Notes: generated by a model not told the origin, from the letters alone. Positions 1 through 5,145 are shown, numbered from the stretch's first letter. The stretch: DNA of 5,265 bases from Streptomyces sp. NRRL B-1347 (GCF_000720325.1 NZ_JOJM01000150.1:1-5265), one strand, 5' to 3'. Translations and numbers: made by a program.

Positions 1-1
1 G

Positions 2-97
2 TACCGCCCCGACCTAATCGACGGCTGCTTGATCGGGACTGGGCTGCTCATCGCTGCGGAGGAGCTCGCAGAGCCGGAACCCGCGAGTTCAAGATGA
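2..97 (+). pseudogene. C-terminal fragment of an unidentified protein (31 codons, left part outside window)
   Basis: An open frame enters from the left edge and ends at a TGA at 95-97. Most codons end in G or C, as in real high-G+C genes. The peptide begins YRPDLIDGCLIGTG and ends EPEPASSR. It resembles the remnant at 3186-3326 on the other strand, which carries YRPHLITGCLPTTG: 10 of 14 residues are identical. That is the main reason to believe it is coding. I do not recognise the family. Its stop lies where the similarity of the neighbouring truncated transposase (89-658, opposite strand) ends, so this is probably a junction between two unrelated pieces. Whether the gene is whole to the left cannot be seen. 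Alternative: a chance open frame. Confidence 0.38.
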
Positions 98-658
98 GTG
101 ACCGGCTGAGATGAGCCGCTCGGCCACGGCGCGGAGCTGGGCGGCGGTGATGGCGGTCGCGTCGTCTTGTGGGCCGAGCCGGAGCACGTCCAGGATCGAC
201 GTCCACGAGGTGGCCCCGGGTTCCAGGACCGCGACGTAGGAGTACGGCCAGCCCGGGATGAACTGCGAGGCGGACTTCGCCCGCCCGTAGACGTGACAGA
301 ACAGCCGGTCCGCCGAGCACGGTGCGTCCGAGCGCAGCCACGGCGACACGTCGACCGCCAGCACCAGGCGCCCGCCCTCGAAGCGGGGCAACGGCAGCCC
401 GGCGAGCAAGGTCCGCAGCCGCCCGAGGTCGATGCGACCGCGGTTGAGGGCTCCGTACATGGCGCCGTGTCCACGACGGTGTTCGGGCACCAGCGTCAGA
501 TCCACCGGTGTCTTCACCGCTCCGTCCGCGCACAGCACCGCGTCCACCAACTCGAACATCTCGTCCCGCCGTGCGGTCAGACACTCGTAGAACTCGCCAC
601 GGAAGCGTGACGCTTCCGCGAACGCTTCCCGCCGGACATCGCGGCACACCACACTCAT
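89..658 (-). pseudogene. Truncated transposase, N-terminal 189 residues (Streptomyces NF041680-type family)
   Basis: The ATG at 658 opens a 189-residue frame ending in a TGA at 89-91. A GAAGG at 667-671 lies 8 bases upstream as a Shine-Dalgarno sequence. The start choice also fits the beginning of family similarity. From memory of the family, these stretches are characteristic: RFRGEFYECLTAR (residues 18-30), EHRRGHGAMYGALNRGRID (59-77), LVLAVDVSPWL (98-108), DRLFCHVYGR (117-126), IPGWPYSYV (134-142) and LRLGPQDDATAITAAQLR (159-176). Full members are much longer and continue after a block like the RLISAGH seen here. This copy instead reads SS-stop, so the rest of the gene is missing. It keeps the N-terminal part of the DDE-like region but cannot encode a full enzyme. 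The same frame is open far upstream into the IS110 element, but that extension is arginine/proline-rich and is not a real fusion. The gene points away from the IS110 element. Confidence 0.8.
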
Positions 659-726
659 GACAACGGCCTTCGGTTGATCCCGTATCTCTGTGACGGAGCA
701 CAGGATCAGACGAAGGCCGCCCTCAT
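657..726. promoter_or_regulatory. Long imperfect inverted repeat over the transposase start and ribosome binding site
   Basis: Two arms of about 30 bases face each other across a centre near 692. Perfectly paired blocks are 657-660/723-726, 664-672/711-719 (CGGCCTTCG), 675-680/703-708 and 686-688/696-698, with small internal loops. On the minus strand the folded RNA would include the GAAGG ribosome binding site (667-671) and the ATG at 656-658 of the truncated transposase. Known precedent: several insertion sequences use such hairpins to block translation of transcripts that read in from outside the element. That role is inferred here. A symmetric operator for a DNA-binding protein is an alternative. 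Confidence 0.5.
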
Positions 727-807
727 GTCCGGCAAACTCCCAGGTGAGTGACCACGTTCGGGACACCGTTCGACGCCGGAAGAAAAAGAACTTCCCAATA
801 GCGCTCG

Positions 808-2004
808 TCAAGCCGCAGTTGGGATTGCGGGACGGATTTCGTAGGAGGTGTTGTCGCGGATCATGGCCCAGAGGACGTTGAGACGTCGGCGGGCCAGGGC
901 CAGCACGGCTTGGATGTGGCTTTTCCCCTCGTTGCGCTTGCGCTGGTAGTAGTGCTGGGAGACGGGGCAGCAGCGGAGGCTGGCCATCGCGGCGAGGTAG
1001 CAGGCCCGCAGCAGGCCGCGGTGGTAGCGGCGGGGCCGGTGCAGGTTGCCGCGGACGCGGCCGGAATCGCGTGGGACCGGGGCCAGTCCGGCGAAGCCCG
1101 CCAGCCGGTCCGGGGTGCCGAAGGCTGTCAGGTCTCCGCCGGTGGCGGCGATGAACTCGGCCCCGAGGCGGGGCCCCATGCCGGGCAGGGTCTCGATCAC
1201 CTTGGCGTGCGGATGGTCGTGAAAGCGGGCCTCGATGAGTGCGTCGAGTTCGGTGATCTCCGCGTCCAGGGCCAGCACGCCTTTCGCGATCCGGGCCACC
1301 ATGTCCGCGGCCAGCTTCTCTCCGGGCAGCGCGGTGTGCTGGGCTTCTGCCGCCTCGACCGCGGTCCGGGCGAGTGAGGAGGCGTTTTTGACACCGCGGT
1401 TCTTCAGCCAGGATTCGAGGCGGCGGGCACCGATACGACGGATCGTGCCCGGTGTCTGGTAGCCGGTCAGTAGCACGACCAGCCCGCGTCCCTTGCGGGT
1501 CAGGGCACGTTCCAGGGCCGGGAAGATTCCCAGGAGTTGTTCGCGCAGCCGGTTGATCTGCCGGGTGCGGTCGTTGACGAGATCGAGCCGGCGGCCGGTA
1601 AGGATGCGCAGGTCGACGGCGACTTCGTCGCCGGGCCGGAGCAGTCCGAGGTCCTGGCGCATGCGGGCTTGGTCGGCGATGACATGGGCGTCTTTGGCGT
1701 CGGTCTTGCTCTGGCCGCGGTAGCCGGCCGCGGCGCGGTGGACGGTCAGGCCGGTGAGGTAGACCATCGGCTGCCCGTGCTCGAGCAGGAGCCCGATGAG
1801 CAGAGCGGCACTGCCGTGGTTGGTGTCCATCGCCCACAGCACCTCGCCCGGCTCGGCGAGGGCGAGTACCTCGCGGATGAGCTCCAGCAGCTCGGGCTCG
1901 TCGTTGCCGACGCGGCGCGACAGCCGCCGTTCCCCGCGGGCGTCGAGTGCCACGCAGTGGTGATGCTCCTTGCCGATGTCGACCCCGGCCCAGATCGTGA
2001 ACAT
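808..2004 (-). CDS. IS110-family transposase (DEDD/serine recombinase, 398 aa)
   Basis: The enzyme catalyses RNA-guided insertion and excision of its element through a RuvC-like DEDD domain plus a C-terminal domain with a catalytic serine. The ATG at 2004 is chosen because GGAGG (2014-2010) lies 5 bases upstream and the family start MFTIWAGVDIGKEHH follows. The frame is open to 2145, but that extension runs through the guide RNA. Length is normal for the family. The N-terminal domain has D9 in GVDIGK, D60 in WAMDTNHG, and D102 and D105 in SKTDAKDAHVIADQARMR. A coiled, arginine-rich linker covers about 135-265. The C-terminal Transposase_20-type domain starts at ETLPGMGPRLGAEFIAATGG (271-290) and continues with FAGLAPVPRDSGR, where S314 is the likely nucleophile. 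The second acidic position, glutamate in many relatives, is aspartate here. No frameshift is seen, so it looks functional. Confidence 0.93.
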   Translation of the reverse strand: MFTIWAGVDIGKEHHHCVALDARGERRLSRRVGNDEPELLELIREVLALAEPGEVLWAMDTNHGSAALLIGLLLEHGQPMVYLTGLTVHRAAAGYRGQSKTDAKDAHVIADQARMRQDLGLLRPGDEVAVDLRILTGRRLDLVNDRTRQINRLREQLLGIFPALERALTRKGRGLVVLLTGYQTPGTIRRIGARRLESWLKNRGVKNASSLARTAVEAAEAQHTALPGEKLAADMVARIAKGVLALDAEITELDALIEARFHDHPHAKVIETLPGMGPRLGAEFIAATGGDLTAFGTPDRLAGFAGLAPVPRDSGRVRGNLHRPRRYHRGLLRACYLAAMASLRCCPVSQHYYQRKRNEGKSHIQAVLALARRRLNVLWAMIRDNTSYEIRPAIPTAA

Positions 2005-2009
2005 GGCCG

Positions 2010-2014
2010 CCTCC
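2010..2014 (-). promoter_or_regulatory. Ribosome binding site of the IS110 transposase
   Basis: GGAGG on the minus strand lies 5 bases before the ATG at 2004. It decides the start over upstream in-frame options, which lack such a site and would overlap the predicted bridge RNA. Confidence 0.65.
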
Positions 2015-2035
2015 GCCAGCTGTTCGTACTGTGAT

Positions 2036-2207
2036 CCCGTGGACGGCCTTGCCGACGTTGTCCTACTCAGCGATCGAGTCGCGTATCCCAATGAGCGGTT
2101 GTGACCGTCGCGGGCTCCGGGCGGCCAAGTTTTTTCAGCCGTCAAGCGGCGACAAGCTCACAGCCATACCCGGAGTCCTCGGGCTCACCGATCCTACGAA
2201 TGACCGG
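2036..2207 (-). ncRNA. Candidate bridge RNA of the IS110 element (about 172 nt)
   Basis: Read on the minus strand, the left end folds into three parts in the order known for IS110 bridge RNAs. (a) A 5' stem-loop at 2207-2188, CCGGTC/GATCGG. (b) A target-type hairpin: a perfect 7-bp outer stem CTCCGGG (2175-2169)/CCCGGAG (2121-2115), inner GGC/GCC, then a large internal loop. The left side of that loop is GAGCTTGTC (2159-2151), the tip is a GCCG-CTTGA-CGGC hairpin (2150-2138), and the right side is TGAAAAAACTT (2137-2127). (c) A donor-type hairpin: outer stem CCCG plus GACGGTC (2114-2104), pairing with GGCCGTC plus CGGG (2048-2036) with one G-U pair. Its loop has ATTGGGA (2092-2086) on the left, a GCGA-CTCGA-TCGC tip (2082-2070), and GTAGGACAA (2066-2058) on the right. 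GTAGGACAA is the exact complement of the element's left tip, and ATTGGGA is identical to its right tip. The fold was drawn by eye. The 5' and 3' ends are approximate. Confidence 0.68.
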
Positions 2208-2236
2208 CGTGGGCCCGCGCTAGAACGGTAGGACAA

Positions 2237-2538
2237 GATCAGAAGCTGTTCGGGCGTGTAGTCGGCCATCGCCCGGAACAGCACGGCCCGTCCCTCCGTA
2301 CTGATCCGCTCATCCGGCCCGGGACGGTCCGTCCGCCGCACCGCCAGGGCCTCCCGGCCACCCGCCTGGTACGCACGCACGACCACCAGGTACCCACGGA
2401 CCGCTCCGCGACCTGGAACACCTCAGCCGTCTGCCGGTACCCCTGCCCCCGCCCCGACTCCAACGCGACCACGACCCGCAGCCGCACCACTTCCCGCCCC
2501 GTCGGCGGCACCCGCCGCAGATCCCCAGACCCAGTCAC
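2237..2538 (-). pseudogene. IS630-type transposase, N-terminal fragment with frameshift
   Basis: A GTG at 2538 starts MTGSGDLRRVPPTGREVVRL, a typical beginning of the helix-turn-helix part of Streptomyces IS630-like transposases. The HTH is around residues 34-52 (YRQTAEVFQVAERSVGTWW). After the WW at about 2383 the frame is wrong: the family sequence RAYQAGGREALAVRR resumes in another frame at 2377, leaving 5 extra bases (2378-2382). These lie beside a short acgc repeat at 2371-2380, a plausible slippage site. Similarity then continues through ADYTPEQLLI and stops at about 2238, where the IS110 element begins. Only about 100 residues remain, and the whole DDE catalytic domain is missing, so it is not functional. 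The missing C-terminal part is not found on the far side of the IS110 element. Confidence 0.75.
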
Positions 2539-2561
2539 ACCCCATCAACAACAGTTCCACC

Positions 2562-2599
2562 TCAATATCAACGTCGAAGAGACTTCAGGTCGATATTGA
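2562..2599. terminator. Hairpin at the 3' end of the Uma2 gene, possible terminator
   Basis: An 8-bp inverted repeat, TCAATATC (2562-2569) and GATATTGA (2592-2599), encloses a second one, GAAG (2576-2579)/CTTC (2583-2586). It overlaps the last codons and stop (2568-2570) of the Uma2 gene. It has no run of T, as is common for proposed terminators in Streptomyces. It could instead mark an old insertion boundary. Confidence 0.35.
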
Positions 2600-3149
2600 C
2601 AGGGAAAGGTACCGAGACGGCCAACCGATCCCGGTAGATACCCGTAGCTACATATGTCTTCGTGGTCTCTTCCAGTTCGAAGACGTGGACTGCTACGTGG
2701 TCGGTTTCTTTCTCGATGCGCCAGAAGTGTCGAATGCGCGCTTCTGCGTATCGCCCAGGCTTCAACTTGATGTCACGGTCAGCCGATTCGGGGGAAACAA
2801 CCTCCACAGCCAATACGACCTCTTCAGGCAGGTACCTGGTACGATCTTCGTCGTACGGAACCGTACTGACCAGCACATCCGGCTCGGGGCGCGTCTTCTT
2901 GTCGATGCGGATGGTCATCTCACGATCGACCGTGAATCCTTCGGGAGCCTGCTCCTCCAGTCGCTGCGTAAGCCGTCCCACCAACCGCGCATGACCGGAA
3001 CTCTGCGGGGACATCATGAAGATCAGTGCTCCGTCGATCAGCTCAGTGTGACGCGGCAGGCTGGGGATGCTGTCGAGGTCGTCAGCCTCCCAGCCACTTT
3101 CACGCGGCGGTAGCATCCATTGAGGAAGTTCCTCCCAAGCTGTGGTCAT
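2568..3149 (-). CDS. Uma2-family (DUF820) putative PD-(D/E)XK endonuclease, 193 aa
   Basis: The ATG at 3149 is preceded by GGAGGG (3159-3154), 4 bases upstream. The product is a small soluble protein of usual family length, with no signal peptide or membrane segment. Visible Uma2 landmarks are ELIDGALIFM (36-45), SGHARLVGRL (51-60), RPEPDVLV (87-94, with D91), LAVEVVSPES (113-122, with E116), KLKPGRYAEARIRHFWRIE (128-146, with K130 four residues before Y134) and ETTKTYVATGIYR (161-173). D91, E116 and K130 fit the restriction-endonuclease-like active site known for this fold. The real substrate and biological role of Uma2 proteins are largely unknown, so nuclease activity is a family prediction. 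It is the only intact non-transposase gene here, with an IS630 fragment downstream and an unknown remnant 36 bases upstream on the same strand. A hand-counted stretch inside it (2761-2820) has 32 of 60 G+C, against 46 of 60 at 1081-1140, suggesting a separate origin. Confidence 0.85.
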   Translation of the reverse strand: MTTAWEELPQWMLPPRESGWEADDLDSIPSLPRHTELIDGALIFMMSPQSSGHARLVGRLTQRLEEQAPEGFTVDREMTIRIDKKTRPEPDVLVSTVPYDEDRTRYLPEEVVLAVEVVSPESADRDIKLKPGRYAEARIRHFWRIEKETDHVAVHVFELEETTKTYVATGIYRDRLAVSVPFPVNIDLKSLRR

Positions 3150-3178
3150 CGGGCCCTCCAGGAATGTTGGTACCCGCC

Positions 3179-3208
3179 AGTGTACTCAGCTTGAATCCGC
3201 GATGTCAG
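3179..3208 (-). promoter_or_regulatory. Likely sigma-70 type promoter of the Uma2 gene
   Basis: On the minus strand CTGACA (3208-3203) and TACACT (3184-3179) are separated by 18 bases. They resemble the TTGACA / TANNNT vegetative promoter of actinomycetes, and the TACACT lies about 30 bases before the ATG at 3149. The -35 box and most of the spacer lie inside the 3' end of the remnant at 3186-3326, so the broken gene would be supplying the promoter. Pattern match only. Confidence 0.42.
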
Positions 3209-3326
3209 GGTGATCGATCAGCCCGACAAGGTCCGGGCCGGTGGTGGGCAGGCAGCCGGTGATCAGGTGAGGCCGGTACTGGATCTTCTTCAGTTTGCGT
3301 TTGATGACGCGGGTCAGGTGCACCAG
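3186..3326 (-). pseudogene. C-terminal remnant of an unidentified protein (46 codons)
   Basis: The frame runs from the IS3 boundary at about 3327 to a TGA at 3186-3188. It contains a basic stretch VIKRKLKKIQYRPHLITGCL followed by an acidic tail ending DIADSS. The KLKKIQYRP block looks like a conserved protein end rather than noise, and YRPHLITGCLPTTG matches the scrap at 2-97 (YRPDLIDGCLIGTG). I cannot name the family. The open frame continues further upstream only inside the IS3 element, where it is an artefact. The N-terminal part was lost at the IS3 junction and does not reappear on the other side. It lies 36 bases upstream of the Uma2 gene in the same direction, so the two may once have been neighbours in one transcript. 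Confidence 0.5.
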
Positions 3327-3327
3327 G

Positions 3328-3353
3328 GGCCTTGACCCCTGATGTTGGACACA
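3328..3353 (+). repeat. Left terminal inverted repeat of the IS3 element
   Basis: It begins GGGCCTTGACCCC, exactly inverted at 4614-4626. The next 13 bases match the right repeat at 8 positions and end in a shared CAC. Many relatives are described as starting at the internal TGACCCC (3334), so the exact tip could be 6 bases further in. Confidence 0.75.
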
Positions 3354-3398
3354 CGAGACACTGGATCTAGAGGATCTGAGAACGGACATCTCGTGGTC

Positions 3399-3698
3399 AT
3401 GAAGAACTACCCGCCGGAGTTCAAGGCGGACGCGGTCGCGTTCTACGAGTCGCGGCCGGAGGCGACGATCAGGTCGGTCGCTGTTGATCTGGGCATCAAT
3501 CCGGAGACCCTGCGGAACTGGGTGAGGGCTGCCGGAGCAAGCCGTCCACGAGGACGCCGGACACCGGAGACGGCCCAGCCGCCGCAACCCCTGGAAGCGG
3601 AGAACGCGGCCTTGCGGAAGAAGGTCCGCGAGCTGGAGGAGGAACGCGAGATCCTGCGGAAGGCGGCCAAATATTTCGCCGGGGAGACGCGCTGGTGA
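3399..3698 (+). CDS. IS3-family OrfA, helix-turn-helix transposase subunit (99 aa)
   Basis: OrfA binds the ends of the element and acts with OrfB. The ATG at 3399 gives the family start MKNYPPEFKADAVAFYESRP and the usual length. The frame is open to an earlier ATG at 3342, but that lies inside the terminal repeat and adds a non-family leader. The HTH_Tnp_1-type region is at residues 6-45, with SVAVDLGINPETLRNWVR as recognition part (26-43). A proline-rich linker is at 50-64. A leucine-zipper-like coiled coil with LEAENAALRKKVRELEEERE is at 64-83, ending in the conserved ILRKAAKYFAGETRW. The ribosome binding site is weak. The stop codon overlaps the OrfB start as GTGA (3695-3698). Confidence 0.9.
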   Translation: MKNYPPEFKADAVAFYESRPEATIRSVAVDLGINPETLRNWVRAAGASRPRGRRTPETAQPPQPLEAENAALRKKVRELEEEREILRKAAKYFAGETRW

Positions 3699-4597
3699 AC
3701 CGCTTCCAGTGCGTCGCCGACCTGCAGCGCCGCTACGGCGTGAAGCGGCTCTGCCACGTCCTCGGCGTCAGCCGCTCGAGCTTCTACCACTGGCGCCGCA
3801 CAGCCGCCGACCGGGCCGCCCGGCAGGCGGCCGACGCACAACTGGCCGCCCGGATACGGGCGGTGCACCGGGAATCGGACGGCACCTACGGAGTCCCGCG
3901 GATCACCGCCGAGCTCCGCGAAACCAGCGGTGAGGCGGTCAACCACAAGCGAGTCGCCCGGATCATGCGGGAATCCGGGATCGAAGGGGTCCGGTTGCGC
4001 CGCCGGCACCACACCACCGTCCCCGATCCGGCTGCAGCCAAGGCCCCGGACCTGATCCGCCGCGACTTCACCGCCATCACGCCGAACACGAAGTACGTCG
4101 GCGACATCACCTACCTGCCCCTCGACGGCGGGAAGTTCTGCTACCTGGCCACCGTCATCGACCTCGCCTCGCGCCGTCTGGCCGGCTGGGCGATCGCCGA
4201 CCACATGCGCACGGACCTCGTGACCGACGCCCTGGCCGCGGCCGTCCGCACCCGCGGCAGTCTCGCGGGAGCCATCATGCACACCGACCACGGAGCCCAG
4301 TACACCAGCAGAGCCTTCGCTGAAGCCTGCAGGTCAGCAGGGGTCCGACAGAGCATGAGCGCGGTCGGATCCAGCGCGGACAACGCACTCGCCGAATCCT
4401 TCAACGCGACCTTCAAACGCGAGACCCTGCAGGGCCGGAAGAGCTGGCCAGACGAGCGTGAGGCCCGACTCGATGCGTTCAGATGGCTCCACCGCTACAA
4501 CACCCGGCGCCGACACTCCCGCCTCGGACAGCGATCGCCCATCGCCTTCGAGAACGCCTTCCACCTCACACCGACTACGCTCACACCAGCCGCATAA
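3695..4597 (+). CDS. IS3-family OrfB, DDE transposase (300 aa)
   Basis: This is the catalytic subunit of the element, an RNase H-fold integrase that cuts and joins the element ends. The GTG at 3695 overlaps the orfA stop and lies in the -1 frame, as usual for IS3 elements. The protein starts MNRFQCVADLQRRYGVKRLC. The HTH_21-type DNA-binding region is about 48-105, with DGTYGVPRITAELRE. The rve catalytic core is about 125-285. The triad is D137 in YVGDITYLPL, D198 in MHTDHGAQY and E234 in NALAESFNATFKRE, with 35 residues between the last two (DD35E). The C-terminal YNTRRRHSRLGQRSPIAFE block is typical. No stop or missing motif is seen, so it looks active. Confidence 0.93.
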   Translation: MNRFQCVADLQRRYGVKRLCHVLGVSRSSFYHWRRTAADRAARQAADAQLAARIRAVHRESDGTYGVPRITAELRETSGEAVNHKRVARIMRESGIEGVRLRRRHHTTVPDPAAAKAPDLIRRDFTAITPNTKYVGDITYLPLDGGKFCYLATVIDLASRRLAGWAIADHMRTDLVTDALAAAVRTRGSLAGAIMHTDHGAQYTSRAFAEACRSAGVRQSMSAVGSSADNALAESFNATFKRETLQGRKSWPDEREARLDAFRWLHRYNTRRRHSRLGQRSPIAFENAFHLTPTTLTPAA

Positions 4598-4600
4598 CCC

Positions 4601-4626
4601 GTGTTCAGGATTCGGGGTCAAGGCCC
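4601..4626 (-). repeat. Right terminal inverted repeat of the IS3 element
   Basis: It is the inverted partner of 3328-3353, with GGGGTCAAGGCCC at 4614-4626 as the perfect outer part. It begins 3 bases after the orfB stop. IS5-type coding sequence on the other strand starts directly after it, which supports 4626 as the true tip. Confidence 0.75.
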
Positions 4627-5145
4627 GTGGGACGAAGCCTTTGCCCTGGTCGTCGGGGTTGCGGCGGACGACCTCGACGTCGATGTCCAACAGGGCGCCG
4701 CGGATGAGGACTTCGTCCTTGAAGCCCTGGTCGACCAGGGCCTTCTCCAGACGGTTACCGCACCGCTCGGCCACCTGGTCGAGCAGGGCGGTGCCGACGG
4801 CGTTGTCGTGGACGGAGGCGGCCAACACCACGACGCCGATGATCAGGCCGAGAACGTCGACGGCCAGCCCTCGCTTGCGGCCCGACACCTTCTTGTTGGC
4901 GTCCAGTCCCGTCGTGACCTTGGGGACACCCGCGGCCGCGCGGACCGACTGGGTGTCGATGATCACGAGGGACGGGTCCTCTAATCGCTTCGCCCTCTCC
5001 CGCACCTGGCAGCGCAGAAGTTCCTGGATGCGCTGGTCAAGCCCGTCCTGGCGCCACAGGCCGAAGTAGTAGAACACCGCTGACCAGGACGGCAGATCAT
5101 GCGGGAGGTAGCGCCATTGGCAGCCCGTCCGGTTCTGATAGAAGA
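4627..5145 (-). pseudogene. IS5-family transposase fragment, interrupted at both ends
   Basis: Read on the minus strand, the frame runs from 5145 through FYQNRTGCQWRYLPHDLP (from 5143) and AVFYYFGLWRQDGLDQRI to QGKGFVP at 4628. All are strong landmarks of actinomycete IS5 transposases. The first catalytic aspartate is in VIIDTQSVRAAAG (codon 4955-4957) and the second in AASVHDNAVG (codon 4805-4807). The C-terminal part with the catalytic glutamate, normally after FVPQPKRW, is absent because the IS3 element starts at 4626. The N-terminal part is separated by the group II intron whose 3' end is at 5146; the upstream exon would lie beyond the window. The frame stays open into the IS3 element down to 4334, but that tail is meaningless. 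Even if the intron splices, the gene lacks its C-terminus. Confidence 0.85.

Larger units (their letters stand above)
789..2236 (-). mobile_element. Apparently complete IS110-family insertion sequence
   Basis: The element reads on the minus strand. It has a long non-coding left end (about 2005-2236), one transposase gene (808-2004) and a very short right end (about 789-807). This is the usual IS110-group layout, with the guide RNA upstream of the gene. There are no long terminal inverted repeats, as expected for the family. The left boundary is placed where IS630-type coding similarity stops (about 2238) and where TTGTCCTAC, matched by the putative donor guide, begins (2236). The right boundary is placed by a dinucleotide TT (790-789) matching the TT at 2236-2235. 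These ends are inferred to within several bases. Left and right flanks are different broken transposase genes. Confidence 0.75.
3328..4626 (+). mobile_element. Apparently complete IS3-family insertion sequence
   Basis: Two overlapping genes, orfA and orfB, lie between imperfect 26-bp inverted repeats (3328-3353 and 4601-4626). The first 13 bases are identical, and 21 of 26 match overall. A length near 1.3 kb is normal for IS3 elements. The right end agrees with the point where IS5-family coding similarity stops (4627). No direct target duplication is seen: CCAG precedes the left end and GTGG follows the right. The two flanks are different broken genes, so the element has been rearranged since insertion or one flank was deleted. 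Confidence 0.82.

Noticed and set aside
724..750. Tiny plus-strand frame (8 codons) starting at the right arm of the hairpin, with a GAAGG upstream
   Set aside because: The signals exist only because the arms mirror each other. Eight codons give no independent support.
910..1377. Several plus-strand frames inside 808-2004
   Set aside because: They are antisense to the IS110 transposase, glycine/alanine-rich, and show no family features.
89..1837. A continuous 582-codon frame that seems to fuse about 390 extra residues to the truncated transposase
   Set aside because: The extra part lies in another frame of the IS110 transposase gene and is arginine/proline-rich, typical of shadow frames in high-G+C DNA. 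Similarity and a ribosome binding site begin only at 658.
2005..2145. Upstream in-frame extension of the IS110 transposase (47 codons)
   Set aside because: It has no ribosome binding site at its start, is not family-like, and overlaps the bridge-RNA fold.
3443..4291. A 282-codon minus-strand frame
   Set aside because: It lies antisense to the clearly real IS3 orfA/orfB genes and shows no recognisable domain.
4334..4626. Open C-terminal extension of the IS5 transposase frame
   Set aside because: It runs through the IS3 terminal repeat and antisense to orfB. The family C-terminus is absent, so the extension is an accident of G+C content.
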